NCBI RefSeq assembly: GCF_900188415.1
Contig: NZ_FZNV01000001.1
Span: 771,501-835,500, forward strand
Direction: 5' to 3'
Source: Maribacter sedimenticola
Lineage (GTDB): Bacteria > Bacteroidota > Bacteroidia > Flavobacteriales > Flavobacteriaceae
DNA: 64,000 nt
The translations under genes were made by a program, and so were the position numbers. The notes under the pieces are model-generated. The model had not been told where the DNA came from. It saw nothing but the letters and a program-made list of their open reading frames with translations, and made no database searches. This document shows positions 46,035 to 55,141 of this stretch, one piece after another. How positions within the stretch are numbered: the first letter of the stretch is position 1; every line of letters begins with the position of its first letter.

Positions 46035-47390
46035 ATGCGCATACATTTTATAGCTATAGGGGGGAGTGCAATGCACAATTTAGCACTTGCCTTGTCTCAT
46101 AAGGGATACCAGGTAACAGGTAGTGATGACGTTATATTTGAACCATCAAGGTCCAGATTGCAGGCAAAGGGTTTGTTGCCATTGGAATTTGGATGGTTTC
46201 CAAATAAGATAGATGCCGGCCTGGATGCTATTGTATTGGGTATGCATGCCAAGGAAGATAATCCAGAATTGTTAAAGGCACAGCAGTTAGGTCTTACCAT
46301 CTACTCCTATCCGGAATTTTTATATGAACAGTCCAAAAATAAAACACGCGTAGTTATAGGTGGTAGCCATGGCAAGACCACTATTACTTCCATGATATTG
46401 CACGTGCTTAATTTTCATGATATAGAAGTGGATTATATGGTTGGGGCACAGTTGGACGGATTTGAAAGAATGGTGCATTTAACGGAGCATAATGATTTTA
46501 TAGTTTTGGAAGGGGATGAATATTTATCTTCGCCAATAGACCGAAGGCCCAAGTTTCATTTATACCAACCTAATATTGCGCTTTTAAGCGGTATAGCCTG
46601 GGACCATATCAATGTCTTCCCCACATTTGAAAATTATGTGGAGCAGTTCAGGATATTTGTGGACAGTATCGTTAAAGGAGGCTCAATAACCTACAATGAA
46701 GAGGATGTTAACGTAAAAGCAGTAGTAGAGGCCTCTGAAAATGCAATTCGTAAATTGCCCTATAGCACGCCAGAATATTCTGTAGAACATGGAGAAACCT
46801 TGTTGGAAACGTCTGAAGGCCCTATGCCCATAGAAGTATTTGGCAGACATAATCTAAGCAATTTGGCAGGTGCCAAATGGATATGCCAAAACATGGGTGT
46901 GGACGAGGATGATTTCTATGAAGCCATTGCAACATTTAAAGGAGCGTCCAAACGATTGGAGAAAATAGCGGAAGGCTCGTGCAGTATTGCATACAAGGAT
47001 TTTGCACATTCACCCAGTAAGGTAGCGGCTACCACTAAAGCAGTCAAAGAACAATATCCTGATAGAAAATTGATTGCATGCTTGGAACTACATACATATA
47101 GCAGCTTTAATCCGGAATTTTTAAAGGAATACAAAGGTGCCCTAGATGACGCAGATGAAGCCGTAATTTTCTTTTTACCGGAATCCGTGGCCATTAAAAA
47201 ATTGAAAGCGGTTACCCCGGAACAAATAATGGAAGCCTTTCAACGTAATGATTTAAGAATATTTACCGATGCCAGATCATTCCATAAGTTTTTGGAGACC
47301 GGTTCGTATAAAAATTCAACCTTACTGTTAATGAGCTCCGGAAATTATGGTGGTTTTGATTTAGCAAGATTACAGAATTTAATGGTTTAG
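46035..47390 (+). CDS. mpl: UDP-N-acetylmuramate:L-alanyl-gamma-D-glutamyl-meso-diaminopimelate ligase
   Basis: Mur-ligase family enzyme of 451 residues that recycles cell-wall tripeptide. The N-terminal UDP-binding part begins HFIAIGGSAMHNLALAL (the MHN form is typical of Mpl rather than MurC), the ATP loop is GGSHGKTTIT, and the central VLEGDEYLSSPIDRRPKF is characteristic of Mpl. It implies meso-DAP peptidoglycan. Monocistronic with its own promoter box. Confidence 0.95.
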   Translation: MRIHFIAIGGSAMHNLALALSHKGYQVTGSDDVIFEPSRSRLQAKGLLPLEFGWFPNKIDAGLDAIVLGMHAKEDNPELLKAQQLGLTIYSYPEFLYEQSKNKTRVVIGGSHGKTTITSMILHVLNFHDIEVDYMVGAQLDGFERMVHLTEHNDFIVLEGDEYLSSPIDRRPKFHLYQPNIALLSGIAWDHINVFPTFENYVEQFRIFVDSIVKGGSITYNEEDVNVKAVVEASENAIRKLPYSTPEYSVEHGETLLETSEGPMPIEVFGRHNLSNLAGAKWICQNMGVDEDDFYEAIATFKGASKRLEKIAEGSCSIAYKDFAHSPSKVAATTKAVKEQYPDRKLIACLELHTYSSFNPEFLKEYKGALDDADEAVIFFLPESVAIKKLKAVTPEQIMEAFQRNDLRIFTDARSFHKFLETGSYKNSTLLLMSSGNYGGFDLARLQNLMV

Positions 47391-47524
47391 GGTTATGCTG
47401 AATATTTTAAAACATAAGACTAAACTTGTTTGAGATATTAAATTCAGTACTAATGAAAATCGGGAATTATTAAGCTTGCCGATAACTTATTTTAGTTTTT
47501 CAGCAATTACGACCCAACGAACTA

Positions 47525-47968
47525 TTATAGACCAAATTGTTTTAAATGGTGGTCTAGGTGCTTATACTCCAACTGTCCCCATTGATCCTTTGTAAATTCT
47601 CCGAATGCAGGATGTGGATACCATCTATCTCGACTTTTGGTTGCGTGGAAATCATCTATTAATTGATGTAGTAATCTATATTCTTCATCAAAATTTTTCT
47701 CCTCTTTGGCTTTTAACTGTGGTGCGGTAGGCAGACCTTTACGCCAAGGTTTGTCATTGTATAATGATTTTTTAAAAAAGGTTTTTACGAACCAATTACC
47801 TTTAGAGGTGTTGGGACGGTTTTCTACGGCCAGTTTTAACGGATATTGACAATGCCAGCACATTTGTGCAACGGACATTTTACCCCATTGCCGATCAGTA
47901 TCTTCCTTTAGGTTGTTCAATCGGGACTTAATGTCTTTGTAGCCATCTTCGTTTAAAAGTGATTTCAT
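47525..47968 (-). CDS. DUF1569-family (DinB-like) protein
   Basis: A 147-residue cytoplasmic protein. The segment KMSVAQMCWHCQYPLKLAVE and the C-terminal LEYKHLDHHLKQFGL with its histidines fit the DUF1569 family, predicted to be a four-helix DinB-like bundle that may bind metal. The function is unknown. It sits alone between mpl and radC, with a 134-nt gap before it and a 62-nt gap to radC. Confidence 0.83.
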   Translation of the reverse strand: MKSLLNEDGYKDIKSRLNNLKEDTDRQWGKMSVAQMCWHCQYPLKLAVENRPNTSKGNWFVKTFFKKSLYNDKPWRKGLPTAPQLKAKEEKNFDEEYRLLHQLIDDFHATKSRDRWYPHPAFGEFTKDQWGQLEYKHLDHHLKQFGL

Positions 47969-48018
47969 GGTTGCTTCTTTAATTGATGTTTAAATTTAGG
48001 ATAAAATAATTAGTTCTG

Positions 48019-48026
48019 TATCTTTA
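48019..48026 (+). promoter_or_regulatory. Candidate -7 box 4 nt before radC (leaderless type)
   Basis: TATCTTTA, one base off TAnnTTTG, followed by 4 nt (GCCT) and the radC ATG at 48031. Same spacing as at 12278, 55012 and 56638. Confidence 0.42.
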
Positions 48027-48030
48027 GCCT

Positions 48031-48729
48031 ATGCCGGATAAATCTACTTCCTTTTCCATTAAAAATTGGTCCGATGATGATAAACCACGTGAAAAACTGG
48101 TGCAGAAGGGGCGTTCCGTATTGTCCGATGCAGAGTTGATCGCTATTTTAATAGGTTCTGGCAGTAGGTCAGAAAGTGCTGTTGAACTTTCTAAACGTAT
48201 CTTGGCATCGGTAGGCAATAATCTCAATGAACTCGGTAGGCTCACCATAAAGCAGTTAATGGAATTTAAAGGTATTGGAGAAGCAAAGGCCGTAACCATT
48301 GCTGCCGCATTGGAAATGGGAAGAAGGCGTAGGGGAGAAGATTCTTTGAAAGTCGATAAAATAGGAAGCAGCCAAGACGTATATAATTTATTACAGCCCA
48401 TAATGGGAGAGTTGGAACATGAGGAATTCTGGATACTGTTCCTAAATAACAGCAATAAAGTTTTACATAAGGCCCAAATGAGTAAAGGTGGTATAACCGG
48501 GACCTTGGTAGATGTACGCCTAGTAATGAAACAAGCTTTGGAACTGGGTGCCGTTGCAATTATTTTGGCCCATAACCATCCATCAGGTACATTGCGACCC
48601 AGTGGGGCAGATAAGCAAATTACCCAAAAAATAAAATTGGCAAGTGAAACTTTGGATGTAAAGGTCTTGGATCATTTGATCATTACCCAAAAAAGTTATT
48701 TTAGCTTTGCAGATGAAAAATTGCTTTAA
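48031..48729 (+). CDS. radC: RadC-family (JAMM) protein
   Basis: A 232-residue member of the RadC/UPF0758 family. An N-terminal helix-hairpin-helix-like region (LMEFKGIGEAKAVTIAAALEMG) precedes a JAMM metal site HNHPSGTLRPSGAD, with a glutamate earlier at EHEEFWILFL. The family is widespread and long associated with DNA repair, but its real function is unsettled. The next gene starts right after its stop. Confidence 0.93.
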   Translation: MPDKSTSFSIKNWSDDDKPREKLVQKGRSVLSDAELIAILIGSGSRSESAVELSKRILASVGNNLNELGRLTIKQLMEFKGIGEAKAVTIAAALEMGRRRRGEDSLKVDKIGSSQDVYNLLQPIMGELEHEEFWILFLNNSNKVLHKAQMSKGGITGTLVDVRLVMKQALELGAVAIILAHNHPSGTLRPSGADKQITQKIKLASETLDVKVLDHLIITQKSYFSFADEKLL

Positions 48730-50031
48730 ATGTTATTGATCTATACCCATAAGATAACACCCCGACTTACCTATATCATGAGGCATATCTTTGTGAATAT
48801 GTTGGGTATAGAACTTGACTTTACCACCAAAGTAGAAGAATTTATAAAGCATACGGGCCCAAAGATTACATATACCAAACAACCTCTGCAAAATGAGTTT
48901 TTTATTCGTAGTAATGAATTGTTATTTGAACAGGGCATAAACGATGTGGAGATAAGTGTGGGGGATTGGGAAGGTATACCGTGCTTCTTTTCCAATGGGG
49001 AGCGTAGTAACATTCCTTTTGATATTTTTGCGGCAAGCTTTTTTCTACTGGCCAGATATGAGGAATATCTGCCCCACGTAAAGGATATTCATGGTAGATT
49101 TTCACCAAAGGATAGTATTGCTTACCAAAATGACTTTTTACAAAAACCTGTAGTAGATTTATGGGCATATAAACTATTGGACGCTCTTAAGGAACGTTTT
49201 GATGACCTTGAATATAGGAACAGGTCTTATGATTATATATCCATTATAGATGTAGCCACATCACATTGCTACGCCAATAGGGGGATTGCCCGTGGTTTGG
49301 CTGGCTTGATTATGGATTTGGGAACCTTAAAATTAAAGCGGGTCTATGAACGTGTGGCCGTTCGTTTCAATAGACTAAAGGACCCCTATGATAATTTTGC
49401 GGCTTTGATCGCCATGCATAAAAAATACGGTGTAAAATGTAATTTCTTTTTTCAGTTCGCGGATTATTCCAAATATGACAAGAATGTATCAACCAATAGC
49501 ATGAAATTCAAATCGCTCATCAAATATGTTGCAGATTATGTTCCTGTCTCCCTGGCTGCCTCCTATAGTTCTTTTTCTAACCTAGAACTATTGAAAAAGG
49601 AAAAATCTAATTTAGAGGAGGTCATCAATAGGCCGGTCAATAATTCTAAAATGCGCTATAATAGGGTAGATGTACCCGAAACCTATAGAAACTTGATTGC
49701 GGCAGAATTTACGGATGACTATACCATGGGCTATACTTTTGAGCTGGGTTTCCGTGCAGGTACATGTTCACCCTTTCAATTTTATGATATTCCATTAGAG
49801 GTAAAACAACCTATAAAAGTGCACCCCTTTGCTATTCATGATTATGCCTTGTCAAAAATAAAAAAAGACAATGTAGTATTACAGCAAATTCAAAGAATAC
49901 AGAAAGATGTAAAGGATGTACAAGGTACGTTAATCGCCATGTTTACCAATGAATTATTGGGTAACAATGATGAAAGAAACTGGTTAAGGCTCTACGAAGA
50001 AATCATAAAACAACAACATGTTCAAGAATAA
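48730..50031 (+). CDS. Polysaccharide-deacetylase-fold protein (DUF7033 type), possibly inactive
   Basis: A 433-residue cytoplasmic protein. The N-terminal ~110 residues form a DUF7033-like domain (IPFDIFAASFFLLARYEEYL) and the rest resembles the NodB/deacetylase fold, with the conserved end DDYTMGYTFELGFRAGTCSPFQFYD. Relatives usually show a DID-type motif and a His-containing block; here these places read IIDVATSHCY and MRYNRVDVPETYRNL, so metal-dependent catalysis may be lost. Comparison is from memory. It starts directly after radC and overlaps the next gene by 14 nt. Confidence 0.75.
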   Translation: MLLIYTHKITPRLTYIMRHIFVNMLGIELDFTTKVEEFIKHTGPKITYTKQPLQNEFFIRSNELLFEQGINDVEISVGDWEGIPCFFSNGERSNIPFDIFAASFFLLARYEEYLPHVKDIHGRFSPKDSIAYQNDFLQKPVVDLWAYKLLDALKERFDDLEYRNRSYDYISIIDVATSHCYANRGIARGLAGLIMDLGTLKLKRVYERVAVRFNRLKDPYDNFAALIAMHKKYGVKCNFFFQFADYSKYDKNVSTNSMKFKSLIKYVADYVPVSLAASYSSFSNLELLKKEKSNLEEVINRPVNNSKMRYNRVDVPETYRNLIAAEFTDDYTMGYTFELGFRAGTCSPFQFYDIPLEVKQPIKVHPFAIHDYALSKIKKDNVVLQQIQRIQKDVKDVQGTLIAMFTNELLGNNDERNWLRLYEEIIKQQHVQE

Positions 50032-50707
50032 GGTGACCGATATTTTTTTTGACCTGGATCATACCCTTTGGGATTTTGATAGGAATTCCGCCTATACGTT
50101 TCAAAAAATTTTTACTGAACAACACATCAATGTTGATCTGTCCCAATTTTTGGAAGTTTATGTGCCTTCCAATTTAAGGTTTTGGAAAATGTACAGGGAA
50201 GAAAGGATTACCAAATCAGAATTGCGATATCAACGTCTAAAAACGGTTTTTGATACTCTTTCCTATAGCATATCTGATGAGGTCATACATCTATTGTCCC
50301 AAGAATATATTGCCCATTTATCATCTTTTAACCATCTGTTCCCTAATACTATAGAAATTTTGGATTACCTAAAACCTAAATATAGGTTGCATATCATTAC
50401 CAATGGTTTTCAGGAAATACAGGAAAAAAAATTAATGGGCGCCGGTATACATGGTTATTTTGAGCACATTATAGATTCAGAGATGGCAGGGGTAAAAAAA
50501 CCTAATCCAATAATTTTTAACCTGGCCTTGCATAGGGCAGGGGTAGCACCGGATAAATCCTTAATGATAGGAGATAATCTAGAAGCCGATATCCTAGGGG
50601 CAAAAGCGGTTGGACTACATGCGGTGCATTTTAATGCGCACCGCGAAGATAGACATGATGAAGCCCCTATAATTTACGATCTACAAGAAATAAAATCCAT
50701 TTTATAG
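50018..50707 (+). CDS. yjjG: YjjG-family HAD nucleotidase
   Basis: A 229-residue haloacid dehalogenase phosphatase. Motif I DLDHTLWDF gives nucleophile Asp12 and acid/base Asp14; motif II is in HIITNGFQE; motif IV is MIGDNLEADILGA. The size and cap fit noncanonical pyrimidine nucleotidases (house-cleaning of odd nucleotides). The start ATG lies 14 nt inside the preceding gene, so the two are translationally coupled. Confidence 0.9.
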   Translation: MFKNKVTDIFFDLDHTLWDFDRNSAYTFQKIFTEQHINVDLSQFLEVYVPSNLRFWKMYREERITKSELRYQRLKTVFDTLSYSISDEVIHLLSQEYIAHLSSFNHLFPNTIEILDYLKPKYRLHIITNGFQEIQEKKLMGAGIHGYFEHIIDSEMAGVKKPNPIIFNLALHRAGVAPDKSLMIGDNLEADILGAKAVGLHAVHFNAHREDRHDEAPIIYDLQEIKSIL

Positions 50708-50757
50708 AGTTACTAATATAAGAGGTGTCAGCCTCTTTGCCAATAATTCTAAAGATA

Positions 50758-51303
50758 ATGAAAGGGGTTTGTAACTTAATAATGGTATTCTTTGCTCTTG
50801 CACTGATGTTCTCATGTACGGACAAGCAGGATTTTAACCAAATAGACGATCTGGAGATTACACCAACATATGAGACCAGTGTTTTTTATGTAAAGGCCCA
50901 AGAAAGTATCATTAACCGTATTAACGGAGTTAGTTTTTTTTCACAGGATTTTAATTTTGATGCCTTTGCAGAACCATTTTTTGCAAATAGGGTGCTATCT
51001 GGGGTTTTGACCTATGAGCTTGAAAATACTACTAGTAAACCTATTGAAATTATTCTAGAGTTTTTGGACGAGAACGAAAATATACTTGATACCGAAATTT
51101 TCAGAACCGATGCAGCACCTACATCCACTTTAACCAGGGATGTAGCCTATGGACCAACCGGTAAAAACCTTGAAATTATAAGAAATACTTCAAAAATAAG
51201 ATTGAACGCTACTAATCTTGGCGATAACACTAGTGCATCAAGCTTGCCGGATCCGGCAATAATTCTACGTTCCAGCGCAAAATTTACTTTAGAGGTAAGA
51301 TGA
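50758..51303 (+). CDS. Lipoprotein of unknown function, partner of the DUF5723 protein
   Basis: A 181-residue lipoprotein from the ATG at 50758 (lipobox LMFSC, Cys20); a GTG at 50725 would add a non-signal leader. The mature part is beta-rich (GVLTYELENTTSKPIEIILEFLDENENI) with no family I recognise. Its stop overlaps the next gene's start (ATGA), so it is translationally coupled to the DUF5723 outer membrane protein and probably works with it at the outer membrane. Confidence 0.83.
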   Translation: MKGVCNLIMVFFALALMFSCTDKQDFNQIDDLEITPTYETSVFYVKAQESIINRINGVSFFSQDFNFDAFAEPFFANRVLSGVLTYELENTTSKPIEIILEFLDENENILDTEIFRTDAAPTSTLTRDVAYGPTGKNLEIIRNTSKIRLNATNLGDNTSASSLPDPAIILRSSAKFTLEVR

Positions 51304-52745
51304 GTTTATCCCGTTTATTGTCCATAATCTTCATCATGTTTACCTTGGGAGCACGTGCCCAGAACAAACAGATTCTTTATGATTTCAATGAAATACCGCA
51401 GTCGTTGAATCTGAACCCGGGTATGGAAACTGATTTTAAATGGTTTGCGGGAATTCCATTTTTGTCTGGTATATCAGGATATGCAGGCTCCAACAATATC
51501 TCGGTAAACGATATTTTTGCCGATGATGGTTTGGATATAAATCTAAAAATAAGGGAAAGGGCCTTAAATGTGCTGACTCCTAAAGATGAATTTAGTTCAA
51601 CGATTCAACTGGAATATATTAATGGCGGATTTAGATCTGCTGACCCTACAATCTTTTATTCTTTTGGGGGCTACTTGGAGCTTGACAATATTACATATTG
51701 GCCACAGGATTATGCCAGCTTAATTTTTGACGGTAATGCGGACCAATTGGATAGAGAATATGATTTAAGCGATTTAAAATCTAGAGGATCAATGGTCAAT
51801 GTCATGCATTTTGGCATCAATAAACGAATGGATAGGAATTTGACTTTAGGGGTCAGGGCAAAGTTATATTCTGGTATTGTAGATTATAGTACTTCTACAA
51901 ACAAGGGATATTTTAGGAACACCATTGGGCAGAATAATAGAATTGCAACAACATTAAGTGCGGATTTAATGTTGCGCACATCTGGAATAGAAGCTTTTGA
52001 TCAAGCTGCCGATGATGATGCCGTAAGTAGTGAGTTTATTAAAAGGGCATTTCTAGGAGGTGATTTAGGTCTAGGACTGGATGTAGGGTTTACCTATCAC
52101 CTATCCGAAAGGACCACACTAACAGGTAGTATTTTGGATTTAGGTTTTATGCACCATTCCAACAGCGCTAAAACATACAGTTTGGAAGGTAGGGCCACCG
52201 TAGAAGGTATACAGATAGATATTCTGGAAGATTTTGCCAACCTGAATACGGATTTCTGGCAGAATTTGGTAGATGAGGTAGAAGCCGCAATACCATTTAA
52301 TACAGATACCAAAAGTTACATTAGTTTTAGGCCCACAAAATTGTACGGATCAATACGTAATGATTTCGGTGAACCAGTTGGTAATACCGGTGGGCGGTTA
52401 GATTGTAATTGTACCGTAGGCTCCTCAGGTGGAGGTGAGTTGCGTATGGCATACCGAAATTCTATAGGGGCGCAAATTTATATGATCAATAGACCACGAG
52501 GCCCACAAGTTGCATTAACCGGGTTCTATACGCGTAGAATTGGTAATATTATAGCTTTAAAGGCAACTTATACAGCAGATAAATTCACCTATACCAATGT
52601 TGGTTTGGGGTTGAACATTCAGGCAGGCCCGGTCAATTTATATGCTATGGCAGATAATTTACTTTCCTATCGGAATTTAGCTGCAAGCCATTATGCCTCA
52701 TTTCAATTTGGTATGAATATTATATCATGGGGAGCTAAAAAGTAA
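51300..52745 (+). CDS. DUF5723-family outer membrane protein
   Basis: A 481-residue exported protein with signal peptide (ends ARAQ). The mature start NKQILYDFNEIPQSLNLNPG and the following FAGIPFLSGISGYAGSNNIS fit DUF5723, a Bacteroidota-specific predicted beta-barrel. The end YASFQFGMNI suggests a terminal strand. The function is unknown. It starts inside the stop of the lipoprotein gene, so the pair is likely produced together. Confidence 0.85.
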   Translation: MSLSRLLSIIFIMFTLGARAQNKQILYDFNEIPQSLNLNPGMETDFKWFAGIPFLSGISGYAGSNNISVNDIFADDGLDINLKIRERALNVLTPKDEFSSTIQLEYINGGFRSADPTIFYSFGGYLELDNITYWPQDYASLIFDGNADQLDREYDLSDLKSRGSMVNVMHFGINKRMDRNLTLGVRAKLYSGIVDYSTSTNKGYFRNTIGQNNRIATTLSADLMLRTSGIEAFDQAADDDAVSSEFIKRAFLGGDLGLGLDVGFTYHLSERTTLTGSILDLGFMHHSNSAKTYSLEGRATVEGIQIDILEDFANLNTDFWQNLVDEVEAAIPFNTDTKSYISFRPTKLYGSIRNDFGEPVGNTGGRLDCNCTVGSSGGGELRMAYRNSIGAQIYMINRPRGPQVALTGFYTRRIGNIIALKATYTADKFTYTNVGLGLNIQAGPVNLYAMADNLLSYRNLAASHYASFQFGMNIISWGAKK

Positions 52746-52772
52746 GAGGTCTTCTTTCTTTAAATTATTTTT

Positions 52773-52789
52773 TTGGCACGCTTTTTTCA
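52773..52789 (+). promoter_or_regulatory. Sigma-54-like site before the secreted unknown protein
   Basis: TTGGCACG (52773-52780), CTTT, TTTCA (52785-52789): the same TTGGCACG-N4-TTTCW variant as at 5208-5224, differing from the -24/-12 consensus only in one base of the -12 TTGC. It would start transcription near 52800, about 20 nt before the TTG start. Confidence 0.4.
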
Positions 52790-52821
52790 TATCTTACCAT
52801 GAATTAAAAATCCAATACATT

Positions 52822-53733
52822 TTGAAAACAATTTTTGCGCTACTTTTTACATGTCTAGGTTTATCTGCTTACGCTCAAACTAGCTTGAACGACTATAAAT
52901 ATGTCGTTGTACCCAAAAAATTTGAAGCCTTTAAGAAGGTAAACGAATACCAAACAAGTACATTGGTTAAATATCTATTTAACGGAAAAGGATTTAATGT
53001 CGTTTATGACGATGCTTTGCCTTTGGATTTAAGAGCGAATAGATGTTTAGGACTGATGGCAGATTTGCTTGACGATAGTTCTATGTTTACTACCAAAGTA
53101 ATGGTATCACTAACAGATTGTAATGGGGTAGAAGTCTATAAAACGATGCAGGGCATGAGTAAGGAAAAGGAATATAAAACATCTTACTCTGAAGCAATAC
53201 GGGAAGCTATGCGTTCTTTCAATGGTGTGGACTACACTTATGCCGGTGAGGATGTAAATAATGAAAGTATAACAGTAAGTTTTAAGAACGATGTTAAAAC
53301 AGTTCAGGAACCTAATACCAAGGATGTTGAGGTAGCCAAAAAAACGCAGGAGATTGTTGAAGCTAAAGAACCTGTAAAATCCGTAACGGTCAAGGAAGAG
53401 GCTACGGAAGATACCCAACTTTATAAGAACAATGAACCGGTGACCTCTACCATTACCAAGGTAGAAAAAGAAAAGCCGGCATTTAAAAAATTACAGCCTA
53501 ACCTATCTAAAATTAAGGATATATTATACGCCCAAACTACTGAGAATGGATATCAGTTGGTAGATAGTACACCAAAGATTAGAATGCAATTGTTAAAAAG
53601 TTCTGCCGATAATGTGTTTATGGCCAAAACCGATGATAAAAACGGAATGGTATACCAAAAAGACGGTAAATGGATTTTTGAGTATTACGATAACAATACT
53701 TTAATTCAAGAAGAACTGGAAATCAAGTTTTAA
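52822..53733 (+). CDS. Exported protein of unknown function
   Basis: A 303-residue protein with a signal peptide (ends AYAQ) from a TTG start at 52822; no in-frame ATG lies nearby. The N-terminal half (YKYVVVPKKFEAFKKVNEYQ) looks like a compact beta/alpha domain; the middle (about 150-215) is charged and rich in Glu, Lys and Val, like a linker; the last part ends in [21 protein letters not shown] recognise no family. It lies 76 nt after the DUF5723 gene and is convergent with rarA, overlapping it by 4 nt. Confidence 0.8.
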   Translation: MKTIFALLFTCLGLSAYAQTSLNDYKYVVVPKKFEAFKKVNEYQTSTLVKYLFNGKGFNVVYDDALPLDLRANRCLGLMADLLDDSSMFTTKVMVSLTDCNGVEVYKTMQGMSKEKEYKTSYSEAIREAMRSFNGVDYTYAGEDVNNESITVSFKNDVKTVQEPNTKDVEVAKKTQEIVEAKEPVKSVTVKEEATEDTQLYKNNEPVTSTITKVEKEKPAFKKLQPNLSKIKDILYAQTTENGYQLVDSTPKIRMQLLKSSADNVFMAKTDDKNGMVYQKDGKWIFEYYDNNTLIQEELEIKF

Positions 53734-55007
53734 AACTCATATTTATCTTTCCATCTATTCTTTAGGAAATCACTCAAAGCTTTTTCCCTTTGGTTATTTC
53801 CTGGCTTGTAAAACGTAGTACCCATTAGCTCATCAGGTAAAAACTCCGCTTCTACAAAGTTATTTTGATAGTCATGGGCATACTTGTATTCCTGCCCGTA
53901 ACCTAAATCTTTCATTAATTTAGTAGGGGCATTGCGCAATGGTAACGGTACTGATAAATTACCGGTTTGCTTTACCGTTTGTTGTGCTTTGCCAATGGCC
54001 ATATAACTGGCGTTGCTTTTCGCTGAGGTGGCTAAATAGATTGCGCATTGGCTCAATACAATTCGTGCTTCAGGATACCCAATGGCAGAAACGGCCTGGA
54101 ATGTGGTATTGGCTATTACCAATGCTGTAGGATTTGCCAATCCAATATCTTCAGAAGCTGAAATAAGCATTCTACGGGCTATGAACTTTACGTCCTCACC
54201 GCCTTCTATCATTCTGGCCAACCAATATACGGCACCATTTGGATCACTACCGCGTATAGATTTTATAAATGCCGAGATTATGTCATAATGTTGTTCTCCT
54301 GTTTTGTCATAGAGCACAGTATTTTTTTGGACTTTTGAAAGTACTAGTTCATCCGTAATGACAATGGCATCGCTATCTTCCGAATTTACGACAAGTTCAA
54401 AAATATTAAGTAATTTTCTGCCATCGCCTCCGGATAGTCTTAGTAACGCCTCCGTTTCCTTTAGTTCTATTTGCTTAGACTTTAAGAAACTATCCTTGTC
54501 CATGGCCCTTCTGATCAGGTTTTCCAAATCATCCTTACCAAAGGCATTTAAAATATAGACTTGACAACGGGACAATAGCGCGGGAATTACCTCAAAACTT
54601 GGATTTTCGGTAGTTGCTCCAATTAAGGTGACCCAACCTTTCTCAACGGCACCCAATAAAGAATCTTGTTGAGATTTGCTGAACCTATGTATCTCATCTA
54701 TAAATAAAATGGGATTTTTAGCGGTAAATAGGCCACCCGCCTGTTTTGCCTTTTCAATAACTTCCCTAATGTCCTTTACGCCACTATTAATAGCACTTAG
54801 AATATAGAACGGTCTTTGACTTTCTTGTGCAATGATGTTGGCGAGCGTTGTTTTGCCCGTTCCTGGTGGTCCCCATAAAATAAGTGAAGGAATAATGCCT
54901 TTTTTTATTTGATGGGTAAGCGAGCCTTTTTCACCTACCAAATGATGTTGGCTAATATATTCATCCAATGTTTTTGGACGTACGCGTTCAGCTAAAGGTT
55001 CGTTCAT
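53730..55007 (-). CDS. rarA: Replication-associated recombination protein RarA (MgsA) AAA+ ATPase
   Basis: AAA+ ATPase of the RarA/MgsA family, 425 residues, acting at stalled forks. Walker [10 protein letters not shown], Walker [17 protein letters not shown], sensor 1 [13 protein letters not shown], and the MgsA C-terminal part ([35 protein letters not shown]). The start ATG at 55007 lies 4 nt after a TACTTTTG box. Its 3' end overlaps the convergent secreted protein gene by 4 nt. Confidence 0.96.
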   Translation of the reverse strand: MNEPLAERVRPKTLDEYISQHHLVGEKGSLTHQIKKGIIPSLILWGPPGTGKTTLANIIAQESQRPFYILSAINSGVKDIREVIEKAKQAGGLFTAKNPILFIDEIHRFSKSQQDSLLGAVEKGWVTLIGATTENPSFEVIPALLSRCQVYILNAFGKDDLENLIRRAMDKDSFLKSKQIELKETEALLRLSGGDGRKLLNIFELVVNSEDSDAIVITDELVLSKVQKNTVLYDKTGEQHYDIISAFIKSIRGSDPNGAVYWLARMIEGGEDVKFIARRMLISASEDIGLANPTALVIANTTFQAVSAIGYPEARIVLSQCAIYLATSAKSNASYMAIGKAQQTVKQTGNLSVPLPLRNAPTKLMKDLGYGQEYKYAHDYQNNFVEAEFLPDELMGTTFYKPGNNQREKALSDFLKNRWKDKYEF

Positions 55008-55011
55008 AATA

Positions 55012-55019
55012 CAAAAGTA
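55012..55019 (-). promoter_or_regulatory. Candidate -7 box 4 nt before rarA (leaderless type)
   Basis: TACTTTTG on the - strand, then TATT, then the rarA ATG (55005-55007). Identical box and spacing to those before the UbiA-like gene and rlmB. Confidence 0.5.
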
Positions 55020-55141
55020 TGATAAACTTAAAAGATTGGATAATTCTAATGTACCAATCCTTGATTTTAAAAAATAATGACAATTTGACCAGTTTGTTTA
55101 AATTGGATACATAATTGCGTTTTTCAAGAAAATTCCGGACT

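Noticed and set aside
48024-48455. A 143-residue open frame antisense to radC
   Set aside because: Shadow of radC, with low-complexity composition and no signal or motif.
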